Of a stretch of 64,000 nt of DNA, positions 22,201 to 34,859 are shown piece after piece. This stretch comes from Anseranas semipalmata (Eukaryota; Chordata; Aves; Anseriformes; Anseranatidae). The notes beneath the pieces are model-generated. The model did no database searches. It saw only the letters and a program-made list of their open reading frames with translations, and was not told the origin of the DNA. Each line of letters starts with the position of its first letter. The first letter of the stretch is position 1. Location: NCBI GenBank assembly GCA_013399115.1, contig VXAA01003326.1, forward strand, positions 419,730-483,729. The letters are read 5' to 3'. Made by a program: the position numbers and the translations under genes.

Positions 22201-25200
22201 TTCTATGTGCTAGAAGAGATCTCAGGAATGCCCCATATACCTGGTGTGTATATAGAGGAGCAGACCTGAACATGCAGGGGAAAGAATAAACAAAAACAAC
22301 CAAACAAATGGCCAAAAATTGAGATAAACACAGTGATAAACATGTGTAATACAGATATAAAACCTTGCCTAAGGATCTTAATCCTGAAATCTCCAGTGTG
22401 ACAACCCCCATTAACCTGCATGTGCCTATGGATCTGGCCCAGACGACCTTCCGGGGACATTTAACTCTCTCTCCTGCTAGTAACACAAAACTCTCCTACT
22501 TCTCAGTAACAGTGAAGAGCTTTTCTTGCAATCTTGATAAATTAAGGAAGGAATAAGATTGCCACACTTTATTCAAAAGCATTATCAGCTGCACCAAAAT
22601 TCCTATTTCTAGCCATAACATTTAGAAAAAGAGCCAAGACTCTCAGAGCTGAGTACACATAAAAAATAATCTTCCTCCCATGTAAGTTTTCTTTTGGTCT
22701 GTGTTCTTAAAAGTAAGCCAAATTACTAAAACCCTTCCCTGCCTTTACCTGCTACTCTTTCAAAACATAACTAGACTTACTAGAAAAAAATAACTCTTCA
22801 TACTTTCATAATATTATTTGTGAATTCTCCAAAGTAGTAAATCTCCTGTGCATTTGCAGACTGCAGGGAGGCTGGTTGGGATACTCGGCACTAGCCCATA
22901 AGGGTAAATTTATCTTGAGTGATAGTGGTGAGTGCTGGCGCTGTTGTGGTGTCCGGTGTGACTGTAGGCATACATTCAGGGAGTAAAGGGAAATGTTTAT
23001 TCAGGGATGGAACAGCAACCATCATGAAAGAAAAGTGAAAGGGAAGGAAGAAAAAAAAAGTAATTCAGACATTATACACTCTGAAACTTTGATTTTAAAG
23101 GGATTCTTAAGAAACTTCTCAAGTGGGTAGCCAGAAGTCTAATGACTCCTAAAAAGATTCATACAAAGGCACTGAAAAGAAAGGAATGAATTACCCGTAA
23201 AAGAATTCATAACGTATCTTACCGATGCAGCTTCAGATGGGAATGTAATTTATGGGTAGAAGATAAAATGGAGGAGTTTGGTAAGATTAAGGATTCTTTT
23301 TCAAGTTTTATAGAGAAACATCCTTAAGAATATTAGGAAATTTTTGTGAGTCACTGACTTGAATTGAAACTACATTTCTCTGAAAGCAAACCAGATGCTG
23401 ATAACGCACATCAGACAGTAATGTGGGGAAAAAAGTTATATTTGTTACTTACTACAAAGGAAAATTATTTTATAAATATATATATTACTGTTTTACTGCC
23501 CAGCTGAGATTTACCTCATTAGGATGATAAGGATATAAGTGTATAGCATTTTACTATGTATGTGTTTACACACACACAATACAAAGGATAGCTTCTATCT
23601 AGCATTTGCTGTCCTATACTTTTGGTAGTCAGGATATTTGCCACACTAAGAGCTGTTAAAAAAATCATCTCAAGGAAATACTCCCTGTCCCTAACACTTC
23701 TGTGGATAAGTACCCTCTAAATCCTGTAAGAGGATGAAGATGTACCTCTGAGCAAATCACCCAGGTCCAGAAGCCAGTGCAGAGATTTGAAAGATCATTC
23801 CATCTGCTTTAATCTCACCTTTTAACTGTTTTGGTTGTCTGATATTCCAGATTGTGTAGAAACAGCTATGAGGTTGAGATAACATTTGCTTATTGAAAGT
23901 AAGACGTTCTTCACTGAATCTGATGATCTTCTTTATATCAAATAAGGAGTTGTTCTGAAACTTCTGGCCCCAGACTATCTGACTTCTGTACATATCAATT
24001 GAAATTTTGTTTATACAATTTTTCAAAAGTATTTGTATATATTTATGCTAAAATATTTGTATTCACCTGAAGTAAGTTTAGGATATTAGTCAGTATCATT
24101 GCCATAATATTGCTCATGGCATAAAATCAATAGACAGTGCTGAAGGGTGGGGAAGGGGAGGGGAAAAAAAGGAAAATTAACAAATCTGTGCTAGATAGGA
24201 GAAGGTTTTTCTCAGCAAAATACATTGTACTGAAGAAAGCATAATAATTCCCAAGCGCTGAAGTGGGAGGTACCGTGCACTGGGAAGTGCCCTCATTGTG
24301 TTTCAGGAGCTGCTGCATTTTTTTGATGGGCAAGATGATGTATACATATGAGTTTTTGACTTCTTTATATGTTTGTCTTGCTGGAGGTGAAATAGTTAAG
24401 CCAATGGAGCCAAAAAGAATAGATGAGGTCAAAGTGCTCAAGAGAGGAAATAAAGCACTCCCTATTGCTGATGATAAGCTGTACAGAAAATTCTTTCATC
24501 AACTATTTATCTTGCACCTAAAACCTTGAAAAAATACTTATAGCTATAAAGAATTTTAAGTCGATGGACAAGGCTTAGCTTGGTTCATGAATCCTGTGGG
24601 TAATTCACCACCTCTCCATTGATCAGAAAGTACAAATGTCACAACCTGGCTTAATACTGACCTGTGCTCTTTTTCCATCAAAATCTGCTGAGTGCAGACA
24701 GCAGAATCAAGGTTGTTCCTCCCACAACAGATGAAATCAGGAGCTGGTATCATTATCCTTTATATGAGTTCAGCTTTCTATAGCTGGTAATACAGTTGTC
24801 CTCTAGCACTCATCCAAACTGATCAAAAAGGATCAGATGACTGGTATTTTACTGGGAGTTATTTGGCTTTGGAGAACTGTCTGAACCCTATCTGGTTGTA
24901 ATTAATCTATGAGGGCTCAAAATTACTGATAGACTGTAAATGAAACAGCAGTCCATTGACTGACATAATTATGGGAAAGTTTCCATCACACTGATTGAAA
25001 CACATACCTTATCGACAAAACTGAGACTTCTGCTATTTTGGACACCATGGACTTTGGCTCTTGGGAACACAGTAGGGTCCTATTATCTACTACCCACCTG
25101 TGCATTGTGCAGAGGAGTAGTGTGACCACACAGAAGCAAGTGGAGCAGATGTGACAGACCAAGAAGTCACACCAAGTAGGTGTGACAAATGCCATGTGTA

Positions 25201-28200
25201 CTCGGACCAACCACAAAAGGAAAAGATTTTCAGTTATTTTAATATCTCTGAAACAAAGCAAGTGAAACACCTACAGTGTATAACAGATGCACAGATTTAC
25301 CTTGGTTGATTAATGTATTTTGAACACAGAACTGTCATCTCAGGTCCTATATGTTTTTATCTGCTTTGGTGCTGCACACCTGTGGTTTGTTGATAAAGCA
25401 TTTGCTCTGCAGTGAAGACAACTGCTGGGTTTGGTGCTTTTGGCTTAAGTATCATCTTACTTTACACACGTGCACATACCTCCACATCCTAAATATGCTT
25501 AGATCTAATTACAAAAATTAACAAATAATTATGAGGAAAGCAAATAATAAAATACTGGTGCTGCATTTGGCATGGGTAGAACTTCAGGGCTAAACTAATG
25601 CACCACTCATAAACAGTGTGTGCTCTCAAAGTTGAGAAACCTGGAGGACAATAACCTTGACTCATAGCTCCACAATATCACCATACACTTTTCCATAGTC
25701 ACACATCTGACTGGGATATACTTTAAGCTGCAGAGCAAACTGAATAGTAACAAATCATCAAAGTACATGAGCAGTTTAGATAAGCACAGGAAGACTTGTA
25801 ATGACCCAGTCTAGGGCCAGCTAAAGTCATCGACTCCAGTGAGTTTTGGACTAAACTGTAAGTCGCAATAGTACAGCTTTTTTTTTTTTTTACCACCTGA
25901 GTGGTGATATATATTTAAACCCCAGAAATTGTCCCATCTAACTTAAGAAATCAATTTTTACTTTAAGTATGAAACTTTCATTGATTTTCACTTCAGAAGA
26001 CTACATATTTCTGCTATAACTAATACCACTGAATAATAATTAAAAAAGAAAAAAGAAAATTGTGCCTTTTTGTGAATGTGTTAAAACCGAAGAGCTGGGC
26101 ATTTAAGCTTGGTATGTAGTTTGCATCAGCCTAGAAAACAACATTTCTCACTGACAAATGACTACGCAGTTCCTGGGTGTTTATCTTAGTGAAACAATAA
26201 TTCTGCTATAGATCATAGTCATAAGGTCCAAAATATTGGCCACTGCATTTATGCGACATGATGTTTCATGACCTATCAAGCCAAATCACTGTCACAGCCA
26301 TATATAAGTATATATGCCTGCAATCTCTGGAAATTGTTTCAGTAGATTTATCAATCTAAAGAATTACTGTCAAAATGCTCACATCATAGTTGACATTTAT
26401 TAAAAATATATACAACTGTGTATTTCATGTGTATTTACATGCATGCATATTACCATCACAGCAGGGGAGACATACAAGCTTAATTTGATCATTATTTGAC
26501 TGTAATATAGATTCTTTCTCTTCTTCAGAATGGCTAGAGGTAATTCACATTACAATCTTAAATCAGTAGCTAAGGTTTTAGTCACCCCAGCTGCACATGA
26601 AGCTACGCAGCAACAGAAAGAAGAAAATTAAGAAAAAAATCCTCTCAGAACATGGCAATATATACCAGGGAAAATTCACTCACCTCTCTCTTGGAAAACT
26701 TAGCTCTTTTATGTGTGTGCATATGTGAGTGTATGTTCATCCTCCAGTTTTCATGAAACTATTTTCCTGCCCAGGTTGTTGAAGAGGCAAGAGATGGCAG
26801 TATTGACACATCTATGAAAGGCAGCAGTTCAGTGACCAAACTAGAATATTAGGATTCTTCTTCTTCACATTTCATTTTTATAGTTTCTTTTCTTTTTTTT
26901 TCCCACCCTCCACACACAAATTATTAAAACAAAAATATAAACAAAACAAAAAAGCACTGCTCTCCCTATCACCCCTCTTGAAAAAAATCTCCCCCTCTGC
27001 CCCTGTGAAACCAAGGGAAATAAATAGATAGGATTATCTGTAAAGATTCTGTGGTATGTTGAAATAAAGAATCAAAAACAAACAAAAGCACAGGGAGAAA
27101 TGAAGGGGGGTGGGACGAAGCAAGCATGATAAATTACTGATTACTAAATGGAATTGTTTCAATCAGGAGCTTTAAAAAAATGAAGGGGAAAAAAATGAAC
27201 TTGCTTCTTTCCTTGATTCTAGCTTTCTGCAAGAAGATCAAAGAGATTTATGACCTGTGTCTCTTCGAGTCTGATGCCAGAAAAGAACATGTTCTCATTA
27301 ATAGTCATTTTCTCATCAAAATAGGGCTTTTATGCAGACAATGTGCAAAGCTTTTATAAAGCTGATTGTTGACAAAATTTTCAATAAGTTTCAGTGCAAT
27401 GAATGGCACACAGAGAACAAAACTAAAAGGTTGGTTGATACCTTTTATACATTCTGCAAGTAAAATTAAACCTGTCTTCAGACCAAGACGCATCAGTTAT
27501 ATCTTGTGAGAATCACAACTGCATGAGCTTGCAAGGAGAGAACCTCAGTTTATCAGATGGTCTTTGAAGTAAAAAAGACAACCAACTAAACAACAACAAA
27601 AACAGTCAAAATTTATCTGTTTCTCTGAACTTTAGTAAACTTCTTAAAACCGAAAATCTTGAGAGAATCAAGTTTTCTCTTGAGATTTACCGTGCATTCA
27701 GGTTTCAGATGAGTTAGTAATACAGGCAGCTGGGGACAATCTCCCATGGTATATTACTGCATAATTAGTTACAATATGGGGATTTTATGCCTCCCACTGC
27801 AGACTCCAGAGACCAGATACTGGGTGAAATGGGCCATTTGTTTGTTCTGGTATGCTGGTCCTAGTTACCAGAATAGCCATTCTCATTCTGGTTAGATAGC
27901 ATATTATAATCCTAAATAATAAGGTTATCTGTAAATATAAAATCAATACATGTAAAAATATTTTCAGTTACAGAGGAATATAAAGGAGGGGGGGTGATAT
28001 GTTTTGGGTTTAAGGTTAGGGTGAGGGCCTGGTCTGAGTCTTACCTTCACTGTGATCCACGTTACAGCAGCAAGTCCAGAGGAGAAGATTCCTGCTCCTG
28101 CCTTCCCCCAGAAACTTGTTCCCTGGTTGTGCTTATTGACCTGTTTTTCTTTTACACACTAATCTGTCTCTGACGAGGTCTGGTTTGAAAAATGTATCAA

Positions 28201-28319
28201 TCTTTCCTGTAGAGTAAGTTTTTGCTGTTCCTGTTTTCTAAACCAGAATTTTTCACTGGGGTAGTTTAGAGACCTGTAACGAGGGCGTGGTAACTTGTTC
28301 ACTTCCCCTCCTGTTGTAG
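19290..28319. other. Long unique AT-rich interval
   Basis: About 9 kb without a recognisable exon, named transposon or RNA gene. Minor features are an A run at about 20050-20061, AT/TATA-like patches (21815-21860, 23475-23486), a short CA tract (23570-23577), a T run (about 25880-25891), and T/C-rich DNA at 26884-26905. Open frames of up to about 107 codons carry no domain or signal features. Confidence 0.5.
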
Positions 28320-28590
28320 AGAGCAAGGAGGTCGCCTCAGCCTTCTTTTTTCCAGACTGGACAACCCAAGTGGCCTCAGCCTCTTTTCCTAGGACATGCC
28401 TTCCAGACCCTTTACCAGCTTTGTTGCCCTCCTCTGGATGCTTTCAAGGACTTTAACATCCTTCTATATTGTGGAGCCCAGAACTGCACACAATATTCAA
28501 GGTGTGGCTGCACCAATGTTAAATACAGTGGTGGAATCACCTCTTTTAACCAGCTGGCTATTCTATGTTTTGTGTATTAAAGGACTACAG
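28320..28590 (-). mobile_element. CR1 LINE fragment, antisense, truncated at both ends
   Basis: Read on the minus strand this is the late reverse-transcriptase coding part of a CR1 non-LTR retrotransposon. Diagnostic plus-strand blocks, in order, are CTTCTTTTTTCCAGACTGGA, GACCCTTTACCAGCTTTGTT, GCCCTCCTCTGGATGCTTTC, GAGCCCAGAACTGCACACAA and ATATTCAAGGTGTGGCTGCA, all characteristic of antisense CR1. Both the 3' UTR with its octamer tail and the 5' part are missing. It is more diverged than the copy near 56 kb, so it is older. The plus-strand open frame over it (about 90 codons) is the antisense shadow of the element. Confidence 0.88.
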
Positions 28591-31190
28591 TTTTACAAAT
28601 GTAGCCCATTTGGTGCAAAGGTAATTTTAAGGTATTTCTCTATTGCACAATTGCTCTTAGAAGGGTAGAAACAAAGCCCTGATCAGTGGTTAGAGAAGCA
28701 ATAGAAGCCTCTGGGTTTCTGAGTACTTTGCCTGGCAGAAAAGTAAGTTTAATGTATTACCCCCCTCTGCAGTGAACATGCAGGGTTTGCTATGTAAACA
28801 TACCTATTTGCATGCAAGTATGCATATAAATATATATATATAGGCATGTTTTTAGGGCTTAGGTGTAGACCAAACGAGTGAAAAACATGGGAAATCCTTT
28901 TTGAAGGCCATATTTTTTTTAATTCTGTCTCTCCCTTGTTTGCCTCACAGTTCTTTATACTATCTCATCTTGACCTTTCATACGAAGGCAGGAACAAACA
29001 AGTAATCATGAAAAAGAACAGGAAAGCCGTCTATTAACAGGCTTTGCCACTGGAAGAAATGTAACATCAAATTATACCCTCAGGAAACACCAGTGGCTTA
29101 GTATTCCTGCAGCACTCAGCAATATCCACAAAGCTCTTTCTTCTGATGCACTTATTCCACTATGCCATAATTTGCCATATTTTTATTCTGAGGCAATGTA
29201 GGTCTGCATACATCAGCTCTCTACTTGTCTAGGGAAACTCTTCCTGCCATTTGAGGAGCTGCTGTCTCCCACCACAGCAGCTGGTAGGGACCCACAGCTA
29301 CCCTGTTTAGAATACTGGTTTAGAGTCCAGGTAATAAAGCAAGGAAAGAGACGTGCTTATTTCACCAGCTGCTGTTAAACACTGAAATTGGAAAGTGCTA
29401 TGGTACAAAATACATAAACACAGGATCTTTCACTTGGTTAGGTAAGTTGTTTAGCGTTATTTTAGGTGTGCTTCAGTCAACCAGCAGTAGAGACTGGGTT
29501 GCCAGAGAAGAACAAGTTTGGATGGAGGCAGACTGGAGAAGATTATAATGATCTTTAGCTCCAAAGCTTGTTTCCTTAGGCTGGAAAAATGTAAGTAGTA
29601 AGATACAGCAGAGCATCCAGTAATGAACTGAAGAAAAAATAATGTTATCATTCCCAACCCTTAAGGAACTTTCTAGGACAAGAAGACAAGGAAATGCTTC
29701 ACTGTAAGTTTGAATAAAGAGAACATGACAAGTATTTAAGCTAAATGCCTTTTTTTTCAGCATGTTGTTGAGCATATCTTCTGCATACTCATTTCAGTAC
29801 CACAAAGAATTTGGCTGACAAGAACTTGAAGGGCAGTAAAAGATTTGGCCTGTGCTAGTGTCCTGATTTAGAAATCATTGCAAGTATAATAGGTTAGTCA
29901 TAATAATTCCTAGCGTTCAACATTTTTGTACACCATCAAAAACTCCTGACTTCATCACATTCTAATTTCATCACACTCATCAACTGGCACAAGTGACATC
30001 AGTAAATAGCAGCCAGGAAGGATGTAGAATAACAAGCAAAGACAGTTCTTGGGATGGAATTAATGGCTGAAGCAATCAACCAAGCCCCATGCAGCTATGG
30101 AAAGAGCAAGTGGAAAGTTTTGTGAGTGCCAACAAACACTTAATGCCAATGAACTCCTTTTTGTTTCTTTCAAGTTTTCTTTTTTTCCCAAGTGCACTGC
30201 AGTGGAATTCTTTCTGCACAAACTTAATGCACTAGGATCCACCAGGAGATGAGTTTTCTGTAAGAACGATGCGTCTTGATTGATTGAGTGCTGACTGAGT
30301 ATAAGGATGCTAGGATTTAAGAAATGCTGTAAGTACTATCAAATACAGAGCCTAGATATAGCTTAATGAAATTAAATTTATGCGTCATTGTCAGAATCAC
30401 CAGGAAAATGCTTTTGCATCTGCTCTGGGTTATAGCATTATAGCTGCGAACATATTGGCACTAGATGATAGTACCCCCATTTTAGCTTCATAGAGAAAAG
30501 TCATTGTTCCAAACAAACAAAGTGAAAGAAATAGTATTTTTAACTTTTTTGCTTTTCATAAATAGGTGCTGAGTTTCATTTTCAAGCCACAGCGATTGTT
30601 GCAATACTACACTGCTTCTTCTGAAAAAATTCACTGTGCCTTAGGATTCAAACTATCTATTTCAAAAACAGGACATAGAAAGATTATATGTTTACAGCCA
30701 TAAAAGTTATTTTTAGAAGGTAGAGATGTATTACATAGATAAATAAACACTATTAAAAGTTGTTAGATTCTGTAGTTAAAACTGTGACTGAAGTCTAATG
30801 CTTGATGAACTCTTACTGAAGTGTGTGTTAATGTATTCATATACAGATATGCCTTCAAAACAGGGTGTGTAGCTTACAATACCTCCAACTGTAGACATGG
30901 ACATACAGCTGTGCACAGTTTTATCAAATAGAAACAGGGTTAGAAGAATTAATAGTATGCTCCTTCATTTCAGAGCTTGCATAATAGAAGCAGGTAGTTG
31001 ACTGGTATCTGCTGTGGTTTAGGAACAGAAGACACTGAAGAGATTGCACATATATTAATTTGTAAGGTGAAATAGTGAGATGCAGAATCCTCTCTAACAT
31101 TTCTGATACAGCAGTGAGATCAGTCCAACAGTTCAGACATATATTTTATAACAGGAATGAATAGATGGGTGTTCCTATAATATTCAAAAG
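28591..31190. other. Unique non-coding DNA
   Basis: No exon or named repeat. There is a TA tract near 28826-28841 and a T-rich stretch at about 28912-28920. Confidence 0.5.
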
Positions 31191-31191
31191 C

Positions 31192-31385
31192 CTTCATATA
31201 GCACTTTTTATGCATAAAGTGTTTTAAAATAAAAATGTAGGCCGTCATCTCAATATTATAGCTGGGCAAACCAAGGCTCAGGGACCTAGTATGTGTATAA
31301 GAGAAGTGATTTAGCCAGTATCATATAGGAGGGCCCTGTATGAGTCACAGCTGGAATTCAGCAATCCTATCAGATTTCTATCCGG
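31192..31385 (-). repeat. MIR1-type amniote SINE relic, antisense
   Basis: CTTCATATAGCACTTTTTAT, AAAGTGTTTTAAA, CATCTCAATATTATAGCTGG, GCAAACCAAGGCTCAGGGAC, AGAAGTGATTTAGCCAGTAT, CATATAGGAGGGCCC and CAGCTGGAATTCAGCAATCC follow the reverse complement of an old MIR-type element through its tail, core and head. It is the most complete antisense copy in the window. Confidence 0.7.
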
Positions 31386-31617
31386 TTTATATTCACTCAC
31401 CAAAGTGCAAGTGTGTGTGGGGGGGGATTATAAGTACTTTTCTTCTTTGTTTTTATTTTTTGTCTGTGTCATGGTTTCTGGGATTTATTCCATAATAGAT
31501 CAATTTATTTGGCAATGTATTCTTTTATTTATATTTTTATTTTAAACTGGTGACTTCTTTTTGCAAAGGTAGCATAATACTGCACAGATATTGTTTTGTC
31601 CATCCATCTGTCTAAGC

Positions 31618-31745
31618 CTCAGGGCCTGATTGTCATTTTCACTGAGACTACTTTATACTGCTCTAACCATGTCAATGAACCTTACAGTCATGGTCATAAA
31701 TGTAATTTACACCTACTTGAGAGCTCCTATGCCTTGCCTGAAAGA
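31618..31745. repeat. Possible ancient amniote interspersed repeat
   Basis: CAGGGCCTGATTGTCATTTT, CACTGAGACTACTTTATACT and TAATTTACACCTACTTGAG resemble the 'gggcctgatt ... ttacacc' repeats common in slowly evolving amniote genomes. I cannot place it in a named family. Confidence 0.35.
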
Positions 31746-33770
31746 TGTATCTTAGGAAAAAAAAGGCCCTAATACCCTTTGAAATCTAAATGTTGATCTT
31801 TTTGGAGGAGCATTACCTGCATATTCAACTGCACAACCTAGCAGATGTAGGCAACCTGCTGTCTTTGTGGTGTTCCTGACAGCAATATTCTAAAGTATGT
31901 CCTATTCCTAATCCTAAAATTATAACGGTCATTCATGTTAGTTGATAAGACAGTAACACAAAGAGAAGAGCAGGAAAGAAAAAATAATTAACAACATCTG
32001 GAATGCCTAAGACTACTCCATTCTCATCAGCATGATCATGACTGTGATAATGAAGCAAAAATACACCCAATTAAAACTGCTCCATGACAAGATGTGGTGG
32101 ACAGCAAGTTCCAGTTAGTAGATGGACCTGAACTGGAGTTATAACTCTACATTGTCTAACTTTCCAGTACACTTAGCTCCAAAGGGAAGCCTAACGTGGA
32201 CCAGCCAAGGTGTAGCTATGCCCACCAAGGAGTGGTGCTACTTTCCATCACTCTGGGGAGGTTGTTGGACCAAGCCATATTGCTGGACTAAAGGACTGAG
32301 GTGGAGACTATCCCCATTTATTAATGGTGGTTATTCAGGTTATTTATCAGTTTCTACATGGGCAGCTTTCCTCCATTCATATTTGCTGACCAACACTACT
32401 ATCATAATTATGGCTGTATCAATAACCATAGAATTAATCTATAACATGTCTGATATTTTCAAACCCAAGCTATAAAATATTTTAATAAAACAAAGATAAA
32501 GAAAACTTTTCTAGACTTTTCTGGTATCTACACAAACTAGGAAGAAATAATCCTACAGAGAAATAGAAAACTACCATTTTGTAATATATGTGTTTGTGTA
32601 ATCCCGTAACATATATCCGGCTATGGTCAGTAGAAATAGATGCAGAATATCTTCTAAAAAGAAGTTACCTGCAAATCAATACCAACAATCAAACTATGGA
32701 GTTAAATATTTCTTTCAAGATATTTCACTGAGATTTTCTCTTCCTGTCCATAGATTTTTGTTAATCCTTCTTGATATTTATGATCTTTTTGGCTCAGCAA
32801 TATCCTGAGTCAAGGAGTTCCACAATCCAATTATGAATAATGTTTTCATGTTCATTAGTCAAGAATGAGTTGTCTTTCAGATTCAATGAATATCTACTTC
32901 TTCTTTTAAGTGGTTTATTCTCTATGCCAGCCAGAATCTGACATATTTTTACTTTGTCTTCTTTAATGTACCTCAGAATTATTTCAAATTACAAGACAGA
33001 ATCAAATAGACCACAGAAATAGATAGTGGTCTGTCACCCTTTCTCAATTATTGCTATTCCTCATATAAACCCATATCTCAGTAAAGTTATGTAGAAAGCA
33101 CTCCCAATTTTTACTGAAGCTGATGAAACCTAAGACCAATGACTGTGAAGCTAGTCAGGCACTTCACAGCCTTTACACTGGGAACTCACTGGAGGCCAGA
33201 TTAGAAAGTCAAAATAATCCTTTTATAAAATTGAGAAGGTACCTCCCTCAGAAATAGTGGAGCCCATGAGTGTCTGGATAAGACCAGAGCAAAATTCTTC
33301 CAGACCAAAGCCTGCCACTTAAATAATTTTCCTTTGTTCTGAAGCCACATTTCATCTGTTGTCAAACTTTTCCTTTTACTACAGAACACGAGGTATCTCT
33401 TCCTCAGGTATGTCATCTGGAAGGGAAAGATTTTGGCAAGTATCCTGAACATCTTCCCCAAACTAAGTCCTCTCTTAAAGTCATGACTTCAGGCAAGCAT
33501 ATCCAATGAGCATCCAAGTTATGTGCAGGTCTTACCTCCTGACTTTAGTCTCACAAAACAGCAATAAACAGAAACCTGTCAGCCTACTGCTTGCATCCTC
33601 TACAATGTGGCCATGACTTCATTTTCTGGTCTGTTAATGTTAGCTCTTCCACCTCTCCACAATAGCCAATCACAATTGAGAGTTCCTTGTATGCCACCCA
33701 AATTGGGATATCATCAGCTCTCTATAGAAGTCTTCCCAGTGGGGACACTATTGCAATGCAAGCAGCAGCA
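31746..33770. other. Unique non-coding DNA
   Basis: Includes an open frame of 117 codons on the plus strand (32122-32475) with no domain, signal or splice context. No repeat is recognised. Confidence 0.5.
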
Positions 33771-33774
33771 GCCT

Positions 33775-33935
33775 GGACTCTTGAAGTTGAGCCTGAATTC
33801 CTCGCTTTTTCATTAACAGTATCATATATTGTGTGACCCTGGGCAAGACACTTAATTTTTCTGTCTGAACCTGTAAAATGTGGTAGTAATGTTTCCTTCC
33901 TCACACCTTTCCTCTGGCTCATCTGTTTGAAACCT
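33775..33935 (+). repeat. MIR-like SINE relic, sense orientation, well preserved core
   Basis: TTGTGTGACCCTGGGCAAGA, CACTTAATTTTTCTGTCTGA, ACCTGTAAAATGTGGTAGTA and TTTCCTTCCTCACACC closely follow the MIR core and its 3' flank (tgtgaccttgggcaagtcacttaacct-tctg-ctgtaaaatggg-ata). Head-like GAGCCTGAATTCCTCGC lies upstream from about 33790. An L3/CR1-like tail follows about 40 bases later. Confidence 0.82.
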
Positions 33936-33973
33936 CAGTCATGTAATGGACTTAGTGTTGGAAATGACCTACT

Positions 33974-34155
33974 GTGAGTTAATTGCAGGATCAGGGCTAC
34001 AGATAGTAAAATCCTAGCAGGAAGGACTTGTGTGTGTGTTTTTTTGTTTGTTTGGTTTTTTTTTATAACATCTACCAGACTGAGGCCCTGATCTTGATTG
34101 AGGCCTTTAGACCCCAACCTAGGTTTGAGCTAGTAAAAATAATAATATTACACCT
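33974..34155 (+). repeat. L3/CR1-like tail relic split by T/G-rich expansion
   Basis: TGAGTTAATTGCAGGATCAG, TAAAATCCTAGCAGGAAGGA, then a T/G-rich tract (34029-34064), then GAGGCCCTGATCTTGATTGA, GGCCTTTAGACC and TAAAAATAATAATATTA. The order matches an ancient amniote tail (cctgatc-tgattggggcctctaggcgctac-aataataat). It probably belongs with the MIR relic just upstream. Confidence 0.65.
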
Positions 34156-34492
34156 AGTATTCATGTCATGGGAGCGGATAAACTGTCAGCTTCTCACTTC
34201 CCCTAACGGAGTCTCTTGCAGACCAGAGTAGTTTTCAATCAAGTTTTCGTCTGATAGTTTTTAAATCTCTGTCTGTATCTTCTGAAGGCTCAGCAGACTA
34301 AATTCTTAGCAGAGGTTGGCCAAATTATATTTTATATAATATATATGCACATATATAATTAGTTATTATTAGTTATTTTTATTAGTAGTTATTATTAACT
34401 TTGTTTATTCCATTCAGAATAGAAAATTCAGCAAGCAATGGATTAAGATCAGAGATGGTTTTGAACCTCAGACTTTTCTAATTACTTTCTAT

Positions 34493-34524
34493 CCCTCTCT
34501 CTCTCTCTTTTTTTTTTTTTTTTT
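34493..34524 (+). repeat. (CT)n-T(n) tract
   Basis: Short CT dimers followed by an uninterrupted T run of about 17. Confidence 0.9.
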
Positions 34525-34601
34525 CCTGGTTGCTTTCTGTTATTTCCTTCCACAGCCTGCTTGCATGCCGATAAATCACTTCCCTGTCAGCAGGACTACC
34601 T

Positions 34602-34644
34602 AACAATTTGCAGCAAATTTCCTATCCAACAATTTGCAGCAAAT
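34602..34644 (+). repeat. 26-bp tandem duplication, two copies
   Basis: AACAATTTGCAGCAAAT occurs exactly at 34602-34618 and 34628-34644. The flanks (CTACC/CTATCC) are similar, giving a period of 26. Confidence 0.9.
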
Positions 34645-34859
34645 ATGGCTGTGAACAAATGAAGGAAAAACTTCATTCTTTCTGTAGCATTCTGTCTCTT
34701 TCTGATATAAAAGCAAAACAGAAGACAATGAAGAAAGAAAGAAAGGAAAAAAAGAACCCCTTAAATCATAAGCTCTCCACGCATGTAAACCCAGTACTTA
34801 GTACACAGCCTCGTCACCTTGACATTTATTTAGCTTGCTGGAGACTCGTGTGCCCTCAG

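Noticed and set aside
28000..28030. Telomere-like TTAGGG word
   Set aside because: Only a single TTAGGG copy with degenerate flanks, not an interstitial telomeric array.
32122..32475. 117-codon plus-strand frame with a hydrophobic C-terminal part
   Set aside because: Hydrophobic stretch is expected from AT-rich codons; no family resemblance, no supporting signals.
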